A stretch of 64,000 bases of DNA from Streptomyces rubellomurinus (GTDB lineage Bacteria; Actinomycetota; Actinomycetes; Streptomycetales; Streptomycetaceae): assembly GCF_000961885.1 (NCBI RefSeq), contig NZ_JZKH01000002.1:62001-126000 (forward strand). Direction: 5' to 3'. Made by a program: the position numbers and the translations under genes. Positions 1 through 9,391 of this stretch are shown piece after piece (within the stretch, counting starts at the first letter, position 1; each line of letters opens with the position of its first letter). Below the pieces are notes generated by a model. It was not told the DNA's origin. It saw nothing but the letters and a program-made list of their open reading frames with translations, and searched no databases.

Positions 1-257
1 GGTGTGATGGACGACACTGGGGCCATCCTCGGGGTCTCCTGCCGGATCGGCACCGCGGCCGGGACGGGCTGGGGGGTGATCGAGGAGACCGGAGCGGGCG
101 CGGCGGCCGGCCGCGGAATGTCCTCGGTCCGCTGGCCCGTGCGGATCGGCTCGGGGTCCGCGTCGTAGTCGTCGTCGGGGTCGTACCCCTGGCCGTCGTA
201 CGTCTCGTCCTCCACGAGGCCGAGGTAGACCGCCATCTTGCGCATCGCGCCGGCCAT
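1..257 (-). CDS. sepF: Cell division protein SepF, N-terminal part (cut by window edge)
   Basis: SepF binds the FtsZ C-terminal tail and the membrane and helps assemble the Z-ring. Only about 85 codons are inside the window. The N-terminus reads MAGAMRKMAVYLGLVEDE, typical of actinobacterial SepF, followed by an acidic Asp/Tyr stretch and a Pro/Ala linker in which VSSIT occurs twice. The conserved C-terminal SepF fold lies beyond position 1. The ATG at 257 is preceded by GGAGGAGACAGGAGC, a clear ribosome site. It sits downstream of ftsZ, pgeF and yggS, the usual actinobacterial order. The 214 bp gap behind yggS suggests an additional promoter of its own. Confidence 0.93.
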   Translation of the reverse strand, partial: MAGAMRKMAVYLGLVEDETYDGQGYDPDDDYDADPEPIRTGQRTEDIPRPAAAPAPVSSITPQPVPAAVPIRQETPRMAPVSSIT

Positions 258-471
258 GCTCCTGTCTCCTCCGCTTGTGGTGGACCGCCGGGCCACGGCC
301 CTGCTCAGCGGATTCCGCAGTCCCCCCACGACGGCGCGTCAGGTCGACGACCTGTCAGAGTTCGTGGAGTGGGGGCCGCGGAGCTGCGATCCACGGTTCG
401 CTAGCCGCCCCGAGGAGCTGCTAGATTCTGTCCTATTTTGTCCTGCAGTCTGATCTACTTACCCGGTGACG
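258..471 (-). promoter_or_regulatory. sepF upstream gap, probable promoter region
   Basis: This 214 bp gap separates the yggS-type gene from sepF. An AT-richer stretch at about 420-465 contains AGGACA twice, 10 bp apart on the minus strand. That is unusual in this GC-rich sequence and suggests a promoter for sepF. I cannot assign exact -35/-10 boxes. No gene is apparent. Confidence 0.35.
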
Positions 472-1263
472 TTACCTGAGGGGTGACCTCACTCCGAGTA
501 CCGCCGTTCCGACGCGCACATGTGTCGCACCGGCGGCAATCGCCTGCTCCAGGTCCCCGCTCATCCCTGCGGAGACCATGGTGGCAGCCGGATGGGCCGC
601 CCGTACGGCGGTTGCGATTTCCGCCAGCCGATCGAAGGCCCGGGCGGGGTCGCCGGCCAGCGGACCGGCCAGCGGAGCGACGGTCATCACACCGTCAAGT
701 CGCAGCCCGGGCGTGTCGGCGATCGCGTCGGCCAGTTCGGCGACGTCCTCCGGCGCGACCCCGGCCCGGTGCTCGCCCTCTCCGTGCTCCTTGTCGAGCG
801 CCACCTGCACCAGGCAGCCCAGCTCCGGCCGCTCGGCCTTGAGCACCGCCGCCGAGAGCGACTCGACCAGCCGCGGCCGGTCCACCGAGTGCACGTGGTT
901 CGCGTACCGGACGACCGAGCGGACCTTGTTGGTCTGCAGCTGCCCGACGAAGTGCCAGTCAAGAGGAAGGTTTCTGCACTGCTCCGCCTTGGGCGCGGCG
1001 TCCTGGTCGCGGTTCTCCGCGACGTCCGTCACCCCCAGTCCGGCCAGCAGCGCGGTGTCCTCGGCCGGGTAGGTCTTGGTGACGACGATCAGCGTGACCT
1101 CCCCGCGCGGGCGCCCGGCGGCCGCGCAGGCGTCCACGATCCGGCGTTCGACCACGTCGAGGTTGGTCCCCAGTTCCTCGTACCGGGCCCGCTGGCCCTC
1201 CGTCAGCGCGGCCGAGAACTCCGCGCTCCCCGGGAACGGTCCGTAGATGTCGTTCGTCATCAC
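472..1263 (-). CDS. YggS/YlmE family pyridoxal-phosphate homeostasis protein
   Basis: This is a 263-residue fold-III PLP-binding protein of the YggS/PROSC family, which buffers free pyridoxal phosphate and has no proven catalytic reaction. The PLP-lysine region is visible as TLIVVTKTYP near residue 60, and the phosphate-binding region near the C-terminus as VSAGMSGDLEQAI. Length is close to the family (about 230-240) plus a short N-terminal extension. The start is GTG at 1263 or the next codon, ATG at 1260; both overlap the pgeF stop. In Streptomyces this gene lies between pgeF and sepF in the ftsZ operon, where a modest role in division or sporulation has been considered. Confidence 0.93.
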   Translation of the reverse strand: MMTNDIYGPFPGSAEFSAALTEGQRARYEELGTNLDVVERRIVDACAAAGRPRGEVTLIVVTKTYPAEDTALLAGLGVTDVAENRDQDAAPKAEQCRNLPLDWHFVGQLQTNKVRSVVRYANHVHSVDRPRLVESLSAAVLKAERPELGCLVQVALDKEHGEGEHRAGVAPEDVAELADAIADTPGLRLDGVMTVAPLAGPLAGDPARAFDRLAEIATAVRAAHPAATMVSAGMSGDLEQAIAAGATHVRVGTAVLGVRSPLR

Positions 1264-1991
1264 TGTTCAGAGCCCAACCAGACGTAGCTCGCGAGCCGAC
1301 CCGTGCGCTGCTCACGGCGATAGGAGTAGTGATCGGCGGATTCGAGGGTGCAGACCGGTGAGCGCACCAGTCCGGTGACCCCCACCGCGGCCAGCTGGGC
1401 CGCGACTCCCTCCGGCACGTCCAGGGCCGGCGTTCCCCACGAGGTCTCGGCGAACGCCTCCGGCACCACGGCGGCGACCTCGGCGCGCAGTTCGGCCGGC
1501 ACCTCGTAGCAGCGGCCGCAGACCGCGGGGCCGGTGGCGGCGGTGATCCGCGCCGGCTCGGCCCCCAGTTCGACCATCGCCCGCACGGCCGCGGGCACCA
1601 CGCCGGCCGCCAGCCCGGGCCGGCCCGCGTGGGCCGCGCCCACCACGCCCGCCACCGGGTCGGCCAGCAGCACCGGGGTGCAGTCGGCGGTCAGGACGGC
1701 CAGCGCGAGCGGCCGGTCGGTGACCACCGCGTCGACGGTGGGCGCCTGGCCGAGCGGCTGGCGCCCGGTCACCACGGCGACCTCGGCCCCGTGCACCTGG
1801 TTCATCCACACCACGTCGGCCGGGTCCAGCCCCAGCTCCCGGGCGGCGATCGCCCGGTTCTCCCGGACGGCCCCGGGGTCGTCCCCCACCGCGCCACCGA
1901 GGTTCAGCGCCCCGTACGGCGAAGTGCTCACCCCGCCCCACCGGTCGGTGAAGGCGAAGTGAGCACCGTCGCGTACCGCGTGATCGATCAC
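1260..1991 (-). CDS. pgeF: PgeF/YlmD family multicopper-oxidase-like (LACC1-type) protein
   Basis: This 243-residue protein belongs to the DUF152/LACC1 family, annotated as peptidoglycan editing factor or polyphenol oxidase; relatives have purine nucleoside phosphorylase or adenosine deaminase activity. The family's His/Cys metal site is recognisable: VHGAEV near residue 66, TADCTPV near residue 102, GAAHAGRPG near residue 118. In the last, typical homologues have a Trp (AHAGWRG), here replaced by Arg-Pro. The start is GTG at 1991, which overlaps the ftsZ stop in GTGA, so translation is probably coupled to ftsZ. It also overlaps the yggS start downstream. Confidence 0.92.
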   Translation of the reverse strand: MIDHAVRDGAHFAFTDRWGGVSTSPYGALNLGGAVGDDPGAVRENRAIAARELGLDPADVVWMNQVHGAEVAVVTGRQPLGQAPTVDAVVTDRPLALAVLTADCTPVLLADPVAGVVGAAHAGRPGLAAGVVPAAVRAMVELGAEPARITAATGPAVCGRCYEVPAELRAEVAAVVPEAFAETSWGTPALDVPEGVAAQLAAVGVTGLVRSPVCTLESADHYSYRREQRTGRLASYVWLGSEQ

Positions 1992-3214
1992 TTAAGGAAG
2001 TCCGGCACGTCGAGCTCCTCGGCCGGGCTCTCCACGAACGGCTGCCGGGCGGGCTGCACCTGCGGCGGCACCGGGGCGGCCGCGGTGGTGGTGGCCGGGG
2101 TCTCGGTCGCACGGGCGGGCGTCGAGGACTCCCCCTCCGACCGGGACGTCACCGAGCCGATGCCGCCGTACGACGGCCGGCCGGCCGGGCGCTCCGGGGC
2201 GGCCGGCGGCGTGGCCGGGGCCGAGGCGGTGGCCTTGACGACCGGGTCGCGGACGATCGCCGGCGGCTGCCCGCCGTCGAAGCCGGCCGCGATGACGGTG
2301 ACCCGGACCTCGTCGCCGAGCGCGTCGTCGATGACGGCGCCGAAGATGATGTTCGCCTCGGGGTGCGCGGCCTCGCTGACCAGCTGGGCCGACTCGTTGA
2401 TCTCGAACAGGCCGAGGTCGGAGCCGCCCGAGATGGACAGCAGCACGCCGCGGGCGCCGTCGATCGAGGCCTCCAGCAGCGGCGAGGAGATCGCCATCAC
2501 GGCGGCCGCCTTGGCACGGTCTTCGCCGCGGGCCGAGCCGATGCCCATGAGCGCCGAGCCGGCGTCCGACATGACGGACTTGACGTCGGCGAAGTCGAGG
2601 TTGATCAGACCCGGGGTGGTGATCAGGTCGGTGATGCCCTGGACACCGGAGAGCAGGACCTGGTCGGCCGAGCGGAACGCGTCGAGCACGCTGACCTGGC
2701 GGTCCGAGATGGACAGCAGCCGGTCGTTGGGGATCACGATGAGGGTGTCGACCTCTTCGCGCAGGCTCGCGATGCCGTCCTCGGCCTGGTTGGCCCGGCG
2801 ACGGCCCTCGAAGGTGAACGGGCGGGTGACCACACCGATGGTCAGCGCGCCCAGCGAGCGGGCGATGTTGGCGACGACGGGCGCGCCGCCCGTGCCCGTG
2901 CCACCGCCTTCGCCGGCGGTCACGAAGACCATGTCGGCCCCCTTGAGGACCTCCTCGATCTCCTCGCGGTGGTCCTCGGCGGCCTTGCGGCCGACCTCGG
3001 GGTTGGCGCCGGCGCCGAGGCCCCGGGTGAGTTCACGGCCCACATCGAGCTTGACGTCGGCGTCGCTCATGAGGAGGGCCTGCGCATCGGTGTTGATCGC
3101 GATGAACTCGACGCCCTTGAGACCGACCTCGATCATCCGGTTGATGGCGTTGACACCACCGCCGCCGATACCGACGACCTTGATGACTGCGAGGTAGTTC
3201 TGCGGTGCTGCCAC
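1988..3214 (-). CDS. ftsZ: Tubulin-like cell division GTPase FtsZ
   Basis: FtsZ polymerises with GTP into the Z-ring and, in Streptomyces, into the Z-ladders of sporulation septa. The 408-residue product begins (V)[19 protein letters not shown]. The GTP-binding signature GGGTGTGG is at residues 103-110, the T7 loop NLDFADVK at about 203-210, and the product ends in the conserved partner-binding tail ELDVPDFLK after a Pro/Ala linker. The GTG at 3214 was chosen because homologues start at (M/V)AAPQNY and a GAGAGG ribosome site precedes it; the frame stays open upstream to 3343 but has no homology there. The 366 bp upstream region carries regulatory motifs listed separately. Confidence 0.98.
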   Translation of the reverse strand: MAAPQNYLAVIKVVGIGGGGVNAINRMIEVGLKGVEFIAINTDAQALLMSDADVKLDVGRELTRGLGAGANPEVGRKAAEDHREEIEEVLKGADMVFVTAGEGGGTGTGGAPVVANIARSLGALTIGVVTRPFTFEGRRRANQAEDGIASLREEVDTLIVIPNDRLLSISDRQVSVLDAFRSADQVLLSGVQGITDLITTPGLINLDFADVKSVMSDAGSALMGIGSARGEDRAKAAAVMAISSPLLEASIDGARGVLLSISGGSDLGLFEINESAQLVSEAAHPEANIIFGAVIDDALGDEVRVTVIAAGFDGGQPPAIVRDPVVKATASAPATPPAAPERPAGRPSYGGIGSVTSRSEGESSTPARATETPATTTAAAPVPPQVQPARQPFVESPAEELDVPDFLK

Positions 3215-3341
3215 GTCGAAGGCCTCTCGCCTCGAGATTCCGGGTCGGTCCGACCCGGTGAAGGGGACGTAAACCGACGGATGTCGATGGGTAGGGAGCC
3301 TGGTTTCTGACTGAATGTCTGAAATGCCGACCACCGACCCC

Positions 3342-3366
3342 AACCCTAAACTTGACCTTTAGGGTT
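3342..3366. promoter_or_regulatory. Perfect inverted repeat in ftsZ promoter region
   Basis: AACCCTAAA, 7 nt (CTTGACC), then TTTAGGGTT: a perfect 9-bp inverted repeat about 130-150 bp before the ftsZ start. It is AT-rich against its surroundings. It could be a dimeric regulator operator or lie within one of the ftsZ promoters. In Streptomyces, ftsZ is known to have several promoters, one of them sporulation-specific. Confidence 0.6.
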
Positions 3367-3395
3367 AGTCCTGTGCCTCCGTCACATCACCAAGG

Positions 3396-3420
3396 GACAC
3401 AGTCTGGTGACACAGGACAC
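3396..3420. promoter_or_regulatory. Three GACAC motifs (candidate WhiA sites) upstream of ftsZ
   Basis: GACAC occurs at 3396-3400, 3409-3413 and 3416-3420, all on the plus strand within 25 bp. GACAC is the reported WhiA-binding core in Streptomyces, and ftsZ is a known WhiA/WhiB-activated target. The cluster lies about 180-205 bp upstream of the ftsZ start. That these three are the functional site is inference. Confidence 0.6.
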
Positions 3421-3580
3421 TAGGTGGCCCTGGGCACGTGTTTCAACGAACACGCCGAGCTTCCCTTTTTCTTTTGAGCCTATGTGATCATCGGCCGGCA
3501 TACGAAACCGGGGTGACCACCAAGGGTCGGGCCGACACTCCAAGGCGTCAACCCCTCCCTCAGCCACAGAACCTACCGGA

Positions 3581-4357
3581 TCATCCGGACACCGCCGGCG
3601 CCTCCGGCGCACTCACGTCGAAGTTCGTGCCCTTCTGGTTCAGCAGTGCCACCAGGACCCGCGCTTTTCGGTCGTTCTGCTCCGGGCTCCCCCAGCGCAC
3701 CGTCGCACCCCCGCTGAGCTGCAGTTCGATGTCGTCGTACGAGTGCACCAGCACCGAGCCGGCCCGCTTGGCCACCTCGGGCGGCAGCCCGGCGGCCACC
3801 GCCACCGCACCCTGCACGAGCTGCGGACGGGAGATCACTCCGTCCACGTCCTTCGCCTGCTGACTGAGCCGCAGCTCCACCACCGGCACGCCCTCCGGCG
3901 GGGCCGCCTCGGTGGCGAAGCTCACTCCGGTGGCGTCCACCTGGGTGAACTGGCCGTCCTCCCCCTTGACAGCGGCCGCGGCGGTACGCTGGACGATCTT
4001 CACCTGCAGGGTGTGCGGCCAACCCCGCCACACCTCGGCCTTGGCCACCCGGGGAATCGCCTCCACCCGCTGCCGGACGCCGTCCAGGTCCACCCGGGCC
4101 AGCGGTCCGCCGGCCAGGCCGCCGATCGCGTCCCGGACCTGGTCCGACGTCAGCTTGTCGTCCGTCGCGCCCTGGACGGCGACGTCGCGCACGTCCAGCA
4201 CCGAGGAGAGGAACACCAGCCAGGCCAGCACGCCCAGCACCGCGGCGCCGAGCACGCTCAACACCACGATGCCCCGCCGGGAGAGCCGGAGGCGAGGAGC
4301 GGGCTCCTCGTCCTCCAGCTCGCTGTCCAGCGGGTCGGCGAGCCGGCCGTCAGCCAC
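3581..4357 (-). CDS. ftsQ: Cell division protein FtsQ (DivIB-like)
   Basis: FtsQ links the cytoplasmic and periplasmic parts of the divisome with FtsB/FtsL. The 258-residue product has a short cytoplasmic tail, one membrane segment at about residues 29-51 ([20 protein letters not shown]), a POTRA domain beginning [10 protein letters not shown] and an FtsQ domain containing [19 protein letters not shown]. The start is GTG at 4357; it overlaps the end of murG by 8 bp, so it is probably translated from the cluster transcript. Downstream is the long ftsZ promoter gap. Confidence 0.95.
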   Translation of the reverse strand: MADGRLADPLDSELEDEEPAPRLRLSRRGIVVLSVLGAAVLGVLAWLVFLSSVLDVRDVAVQGATDDKLTSDQVRDAIGGLAGGPLARVDLDGVRQRVEAIPRVAKAEVWRGWPHTLQVKIVQRTAAAAVKGEDGQFTQVDATGVSFATEAAPPEGVPVVELRLSQQAKDVDGVISRPQLVQGAVAVAAGLPPEVAKRAGSVLVHSYDDIELQLSGGATVRWGSPEQNDRKARVLVALLNQKGTNFDVSAPEAPAVSG

Positions 4358-5456
4358 GGCGGCGGCCGCCGCGGTGGGCCTGGATGGCCTCGTAGACCAT
4401 GCCGACCAGCAGGTCGTCGGCGTCCCGGCGGCCGAACTCGGCGGCGGCGCGGCTCATGTCCCACAGCCGCTGCGGGTCGGTGAGCACCGGCAGCACGTTC
4501 TGCAGCACCCAGTCGGAGGTCAGCTCGGCGTCGTCCACCAGCAGGCCGCCGCCGGCCTTGACCATCGGCTGGGCGTTCAGCCGCTGCTCGCCGTTGCCGA
4601 TCGGCAGCGGCACGAAGGCGGCGGGCAGGCCGACCGCGGCCAGCTCGGCGACCGTCATGGCGCCGGCCCGGCACAGCATCAGGTCGGCCGCCGCGTAGGC
4701 GAGGTCCATCCGGTCGATGTACGGCACCGGGCGGTACGGCGGCATCCCGGGGACGTCCGCGACCTGCGGCAGCTCGTTCTTCGGGCCGACCGCGTGCAGG
4801 ATCTGCACGCCGTACTGCTGCAGCCGCGGAGCGATCGCGGTGATCGTCTCGTTCAGCCGGCGCGCGCCCTGCGAGCCGCCGGAGACCAGCAGGGTGGGCA
4901 GCCGCTGGTCGAGGCCGAAGTACTGGCGGGCCTCGGGGCGGGAGGCGTTCCGGTCCAGGGTGGCGATGGTGCGGCGCAGCGGGATGCCGATGTAGCGGGA
5001 GTCCCGCAGCTTGCTGTCCGGGGTGGAGACCGCGACGAAGTCGGAGTAGCGGGCGCCGATCTTGTTGGCCAGGCCAGGGCGGGCGTTGGCCTCGTGCACG
5101 ACGATCGGCACGCCGGCCCGCTTGGCGGCCAGGTAGGCGGGCATCGCGACGTAGCCGCCGAAGCCGACGACGCAGTCGGCGTTGACCCGCTCGATGATCT
5201 CCTGGGCGGCCCGGACGGTCCCGCGCAGCCGGCCGGGGACGGTGATCAGCTCGGGGGTGGGCTTGCGGGGCAGCGGGACGGCCGGGATCAGCTCCAGCTG
5301 GTAGCCGCGCTCGGGTACCAGCCGGGTCTCCAGACCCCTCTCGGTGCCCAGGGCGGTGATCCCGACTGACGGGTCGTGCCTGCGGAGGGCGTCCGCGAGG
5401 GCCATGGCCGGCTCGATGTGACCGGCGGTCCCCCCGCCGGCGAGTACGACATGCAC
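4350..5456 (-). CDS. murG: UDP-GlcNAc:lipid I N-acetylglucosaminyltransferase MurG
   Basis: MurG converts lipid I to lipid II on the inner face of the membrane. The 368-residue GT28 protein has the N-terminal glycine-rich loop GGGTAGH at residues 7-13, the region [16 protein letters not shown] near residue 91, and the C-terminal donor site [13 protein letters not shown] near residue 190. Length is normal. The start is GTG at 5456 because the conserved (V)[12 protein letters not shown] begins there. It lies 6 bp after ftsW and overlaps ftsQ. Confidence 0.97.
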   Translation of the reverse strand: MHVVLAGGGTAGHIEPAMALADALRRHDPSVGITALGTERGLETRLVPERGYQLELIPAVPLPRKPTPELITVPGRLRGTVRAAQEIIERVNADCVVGFGGYVAMPAYLAAKRAGVPIVVHEANARPGLANKIGARYSDFVAVSTPDSKLRDSRYIGIPLRRTIATLDRNASRPEARQYFGLDQRLPTLLVSGGSQGARRLNETITAIAPRLQQYGVQILHAVGPKNELPQVADVPGMPPYRPVPYIDRMDLAYAAADLMLCRAGAMTVAELAAVGLPAAFVPLPIGNGEQRLNAQPMVKAGGGLLVDDAELTSDWVLQNVLPVLTDPQRLWDMSRAAAEFGRRDADDLLVGMVYEAIQAHRGGRRRG

Positions 5457-5462
5457 CGAAAT

Positions 5463-6833
5463 TCACCGCTCCCTGCGTGCCGGCCCCGGGGCCGGGCGCG
5501 CTGTGGTTCGTCGTCGTGGCAGCACCCGGGCCAGTCGCTTCCTGATCCGGGAGTTCTTGCTCCGGGCGGCCAGGGCCGCCTTCGCGCCCGAGGAGCTGCG
5601 CGCCAGGCACAGCAGCACTCCGATCGCGGACATGGCCGACAGCATGGCGGAACCGCCGTAGGAGAACAGCGGGAGCGGGACGCCCGCGATCGGCAGCAGT
5701 CCCAGCGCCGACCCCAGGTTGATCATGGCCTGCGCCATGATCCAGGTGGTGGCGGCTCCCGCGGCGTACCTGACGAAGGGGTCCTTCGTACCGATGGCCA
5801 CACGGATACCCGCGTAGCCTAGTGCCGCGAAGAGACCGATCACCGACAGCGTCCCCACGAGGCCGAGTTCCTCGCCGGTCGCGGCGAAGATGAAGTCGGT
5901 GTGCGCCTCGGGCAGTTGCCCCCACTTCTCCACGCCGGCGCCGAGGCCGGTGCCGAAGCCGCCGCCGAGGGCGAACGAGTAGACGCCGTGCAGGGCCTGG
6001 AAGCAGGCGCCGTCCGGGTCGAGCTTGGTGATGCCGATGCAGCCCAGGCGCTCCGCGCGGTGCGGGACGGTGATCACCAGGGCGGTGCAGACCACCACCG
6101 CCACCCCGAGGGTGGCGACGAACAGCCGCAGCGGTGCGCCGACCATCCAGAGCAGCGCGAAGACCATGGCCACCAGGATCATCGAGGTGCCCATGTCGCC
6201 GCCGATCATGATCAGCGCGAGCAGCAGCAGGGCCCCCGGCACCAGCGGCACCAGCAGGTGCTTCCACGAGCCGAGGGTGCCGGTCCGCTGCTTGCGGGCG
6301 AGCAGGTCGGCGCCCCAGAGCACCAGGGCGAGCTTGGCGAACTCGGAGGGCTGGAACTGGAAGAAGCCGAAGTCCAGCCAGTTCTGGTTGCCGTTGATCC
6401 GCACCCCGATGCCGGGGACCGCGACCAGCGCGAGCGCGCCGATCACGCCGAACATCACCGGGTAGACGATCACCCGCAGCACCGCCACCGGGACGGAGGC
6501 GAAGCCGACCAGCAGGACGAGGCCGAGGATGGCCGCGATCAGCTGCTTGAGGAAGTAGTACTGGGCGGTGTGGTGCTGGTTCAGGGCGAGGATCTGCGAG
6601 GCCGAGAAGACCATCATCAGGCCCAGCACGACCAGCAGCAGGACGGTGCCGAGGATCAGCAGGTAGGGCGTGAGCGGCCGGTCCAGCCAGTACCCGACGC
6701 GGAGCCGGAAGGCCCGCAGCCGGGCCAGCGGACCGGCCGACTTGTACTTGGTCGTGGTGGCGGAGATCACGCGCCACGGCTCGGCGGCGTCCCGCTCCCC
6801 CACGCCGGATTCCGCCCTGCCCTGCCCCGCCAC
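5463..6833 (-). CDS. ftsW: Septal peptidoglycan glycosyltransferase FtsW (SEDS family)
   Basis: FtsW polymerises lipid II at the septum together with FtsI. The 456-residue protein has about ten hydrophobic segments from residue 55 on, the SEDS signature region ALALVAVPGIGVRINGNQNW, and the C-terminal LPLFSYGGSAM loop. A 50-residue cytoplasmic N-tail and a basic C-tail (RIRKRLARVLPRRR) flank the core. The start is GTG at 6833. In Streptomyces ftsW is mainly needed for sporulation septa and is a reported WhiA target. Confidence 0.96.
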   Translation of the reverse strand: MAGQGRAESGVGERDAAEPWRVISATTTKYKSAGPLARLRAFRLRVGYWLDRPLTPYLLILGTVLLLVVLGLMMVFSASQILALNQHHTAQYYFLKQLIAAILGLVLLVGFASVPVAVLRVIVYPVMFGVIGALALVAVPGIGVRINGNQNWLDFGFFQFQPSEFAKLALVLWGADLLARKQRTGTLGSWKHLLVPLVPGALLLLALIMIGGDMGTSMILVAMVFALLWMVGAPLRLFVATLGVAVVVCTALVITVPHRAERLGCIGITKLDPDGACFQALHGVYSFALGGGFGTGLGAGVEKWGQLPEAHTDFIFAATGEELGLVGTLSVIGLFAALGYAGIRVAIGTKDPFVRYAAGAATTWIMAQAMINLGSALGLLPIAGVPLPLFSYGGSAMLSAMSAIGVLLCLARSSSGAKAALAARSKNSRIRKRLARVLPRRRTTARPAPGPARRER

Positions 6834-6878
6834 GCCGCCCCTACCCGTTCCTTCTCGAGCCCCTGACCGCCAGCGGCC

Positions 6879-8330
6879 CTAGCCGTTCGCCAGCTCCCGC
6901 ACGGCCGCCGCGAAGAGGTCGCCGCGCTCGCCGTAGTTGGTGAACATGTCCATCGAGGCGCAGGCCGGCGCCAGCAGCACCGTGTCACCCGATCGAGCGA
7001 GCGATGCGGCCGTTCGAACGATCTCGGCCATCGCCACCGCGCCAGTCTGGCCCTCGGCCGCCTCGATCACCGGCACATCCGGAGCGTGTCGCTCCAGCGC
7101 CTCCCGGATCAGCGCGCGGTCCTGGCCGATCAGCACCACCCCGCGCAGCCGCTCGGCCGCGCCCTGGACGAGGTCGTCGAAGGTCGCGCCCTTGGCCAGG
7201 CCGCCGGCGATCCAGACGATCGGCCGGAAGGCGGCCAGCGAGGCGGCGGCGGCGTGGGTGTTGGTGGCCTTGGAGTCGTCGACGTAGGCGACCTCGCGGA
7301 CGGTGGCGACCTCGGCGATCCGGTGCGCGTCCGGGCGGAAGGCCCGCAGGCCCTCGCGGACGGCCTTCGGCTCGACCCCGTAGGCCCGGGCCAGCGCCGC
7401 CGCGGCGAGCGCGTTGGCGATGTTGTGCGGGGCCGGCGGGTTGACGTCCTCGACGGAACCCAGCTCGGCCGCGTTCTTGGCCCGGTCCTCGACGAAGGCG
7501 CGGTCCACCAGCAGGCCGTCCACCACGCCGAAGTTCGACGGGCTCGGCGCGCCGAGGCCGAAGCCGACCGCCCGGCAGCCCTCCTCGACGTCGGCCTCGC
7601 GGACCAGCGCCTCGGTGGCCGGGTCGGCCAGGTTGTACACGCAGGCGACGACGTTGCCCTCGTAGATCCGGCCCTTGTCGGCGGCGTACGCCTCCATCGA
7701 GCCGTGCCAGTCCAGGTGGTCGGGGGCCAGGTTGAGCACGGCCGCCGAGTACGGGCGCAGCGAGGGCGCCCAGTGCAGCTGGTAGCTGGACAGCTCGACG
7801 GCGAGCACGTCGTACGGCTCCTCGGCGAGGACCGCGTCCAGCACCGAGACCCCGACGTTGCCGACCGCGGCGGTGCGCTTGCCAGCGGCGGTGAGGATCG
7901 AGGCGAGCATCTGGACGGTGGTGGTCTTGCCGTTGGTGCCGGTGACGGCCAGCCAGGGGGCCGGCTCGCCGGTGGCCGGCAGCGGCTTGCGCAGCCGCCA
8001 GGCCAGCTCGACGTCGCCCCAGACCGGGACGCCGGCCGCCTCGGCGGCGGCGAACAGCGCGCTGTCGGGGGCCCAGCCGGGCGAGGTGACGATCAGCCGG
8101 GTGCCCTCGGGCAGGCTCGCGCCGTCGCCCAGGCGCACGGCGACGCCGAGTGCCTCCAGCTCGGCGGCGCGGGCCTTCAGGCCCTCGCCGCTGCCGCCGT
8201 CCACGACGGTGACGGCGGCGCCGAGGCCGCGCAGCACGCGCGCGGCGCTGATGCCGGAGACGCCGAGCCCGGCGACCACGACGGGAAGGTCGGCAAACTC
8301 CAACTTGATCACCTGGGGATTGTTCGTCAT
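6879..8330 (-). CDS. murD: UDP-N-acetylmuramoyl-L-alanine--D-glutamate ligase MurD
   Basis: MurD adds D-glutamate to UDP-MurNAc-L-Ala in the cytoplasm. The 483-residue protein has an N-terminal Rossmann domain ([19 protein letters not shown]), the ATP loop TGTNGKTTT near residue 138, a central ligase domain and the C-terminal DDSKATN signature. The start is ATG at 8330, overlapping the mraY stop as ATGA. It ends at a TAG 45 bp before ftsW. Confidence 0.97.
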   Translation of the reverse strand: MTNNPQVIKLEFADLPVVVAGLGVSGISAARVLRGLGAAVTVVDGGSGEGLKARAAELEALGVAVRLGDGASLPEGTRLIVTSPGWAPDSALFAAAEAAGVPVWGDVELAWRLRKPLPATGEPAPWLAVTGTNGKTTTVQMLASILTAAGKRTAAVGNVGVSVLDAVLAEEPYDVLAVELSSYQLHWAPSLRPYSAAVLNLAPDHLDWHGSMEAYAADKGRIYEGNVVACVYNLADPATEALVREADVEEGCRAVGFGLGAPSPSNFGVVDGLLVDRAFVEDRAKNAAELGSVEDVNPPAPHNIANALAAAALARAYGVEPKAVREGLRAFRPDAHRIAEVATVREVAYVDDSKATNTHAAAASLAAFRPIVWIAGGLAKGATFDDLVQGAAERLRGVVLIGQDRALIREALERHAPDVPVIEAAEGQTGAVAMAEIVRTAASLARSGDTVLLAPACASMDMFTNYGERGDLFAAAVRELANG

Positions 8331-9391
8331 CCGGTCCGGTATCCCGCGTAGAAGAGGCCGAGGCCGACGGCCACGCACAGGCCCTGGATGATCCAGAAGC
8401 GGACCACGACCAGGACCTCGCTCCAGCCCTTGAGTTCGAAGTGGTGCTGCAGGGGTGCCATCTTGAACACGCGCTTGCCGGTCATCCGGAAGGAGCCGAC
8501 CTGGATGATCACCGACAGGGTGATGATCATGAAGAGGCCGCCGAGCAGGATGAGCAGCAGCTCGGTGCGCGAGCAGATCGCCAGACCGGCCAGCGCGCCG
8601 CCGAGGGCGAGCGAGCCGGTGTCGCCCATGAAGATCTTGGCGGGCGAGGTGTTCCACCAGAGGAAGCCGAAGCAGGAGCCCATCAGGGCGGCGGCCACCA
8701 CGGCGAGGTCCAGCGGGTCGCGGACGTCGTAGCAGCTGACGGTGGCGGTGGCGGCGTAGGCGCAGCTCTGCCCGTACTCCCAGACGCCGATGAAGGTGTA
8801 GGCGCCGAAGGCCATCACCGAGGCGCCGGTGGCGAGGCCGTCCAGACCGTCCGTCAGGTTCACGCCGTTGGAGGTGGCGGCGATCATGAAGTAGGCGAAG
8901 ATGACGAACAGCACGGGGCCGATCGCCCACTTGAAGTCGCGCACGAAGGACAGCGATTCCGAGGCCGGGCTGAGTCCGCGGCTGTCGTGGAACTGCAGGG
9001 CCAGGATGGCGAAGGCGAGGCCGACGATGGACTGGCCGGCCAGCTTGGCCTTGGCCCGCAGGCCGAGCGAGCGGCGCTTGACGACCTTGATGTAGTCGTC
9101 CAGGAAGCCGACCAGGCCGAGGCCCGCGGTCAGGAAGAGCACCAGCAGCCCGGAGGCGGTCGGGGCCTCGCCCGTTATCGCCTTGGTCCCGAAGTAGGCG
9201 ATCAGCGTCGCCAGGATGAAGGCGATGCCGCCCATGGTGGGCGTGCCCTTCTTGCTGTGGTGCGCCTTGGGGCCGTCGTCGCGGATGTACTGGCCGTAGC
9301 CGCGCCGGGCGAGCAGCTTGATCAGGGCGGGGGTGCCGACCAGCGAGAGGATCAGGCCGATCATCCCGGAGAAGAGGATCTGCTTCATCAT
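8327..9391 (-). CDS. mraY: Phospho-N-acetylmuramoyl-pentapeptide transferase MraY
   Basis: MraY transfers phospho-MurNAc-pentapeptide from UDP to undecaprenyl phosphate, giving lipid I. The 354-residue polytopic protein has the conserved cytoplasmic stretches [21 protein letters not shown], the Mg-binding [12 protein letters not shown] and [12 protein letters not shown], and [10 protein letters not shown] at the end. The start has two adjacent ATGs at 9391 and 9388; the murF stop overlaps them. Confidence 0.97.
   Translation of the reverse strand: MMKQILFSGMIGLILSLVGTPALIKLLARRGYGQYIRDDGPKAHHSKKGTPTMGGIAFILATLIAYFGTKAITGEAPTASGLLVLFLTAGLGLVGFLDDYIKVVKRRSLGLRAKAKLAGQSIVGLAFAILALQFHDSRGLSPASESLSFVRDFKWAIGPVLFVIFAYFMIAATSNGVNLTDGLDGLATGASVMAFGAYTFIGVWEYGQSCAYAATATVSCYDVRDPLDLAVVAAALMGSCFGFLWWNTSPAKIFMGDTGSLALGGALAGLAICSRTELLLILLGGLFMIITLSVIIQVGSFRMTGKRVFKMAPLQHHFELKGWSEVLVVVRFWIIQGLCVAVGLGLFYAGYRTG

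Noticed and set aside
238..453. A 71-codon plus-strand frame across the sepF start
   Set aside because: It overlaps the sepF start region antisense and has no ribosome site or similarity.
3215..3343. Upstream extension of ftsZ by 43 codons
   Set aside because: The added residues are not part of any FtsZ I know, and they would swallow the promoter-proximal region; the GTG at 3214 matches the conserved N-terminus.
4258..6777. An 839-codon minus-strand frame overlapping ftsW and murG in another frame
   Set aside because: Arg/Ala/Pro-rich translation, no ribosome site, and it runs through two real genes on the same strand. It is a GC artefact.
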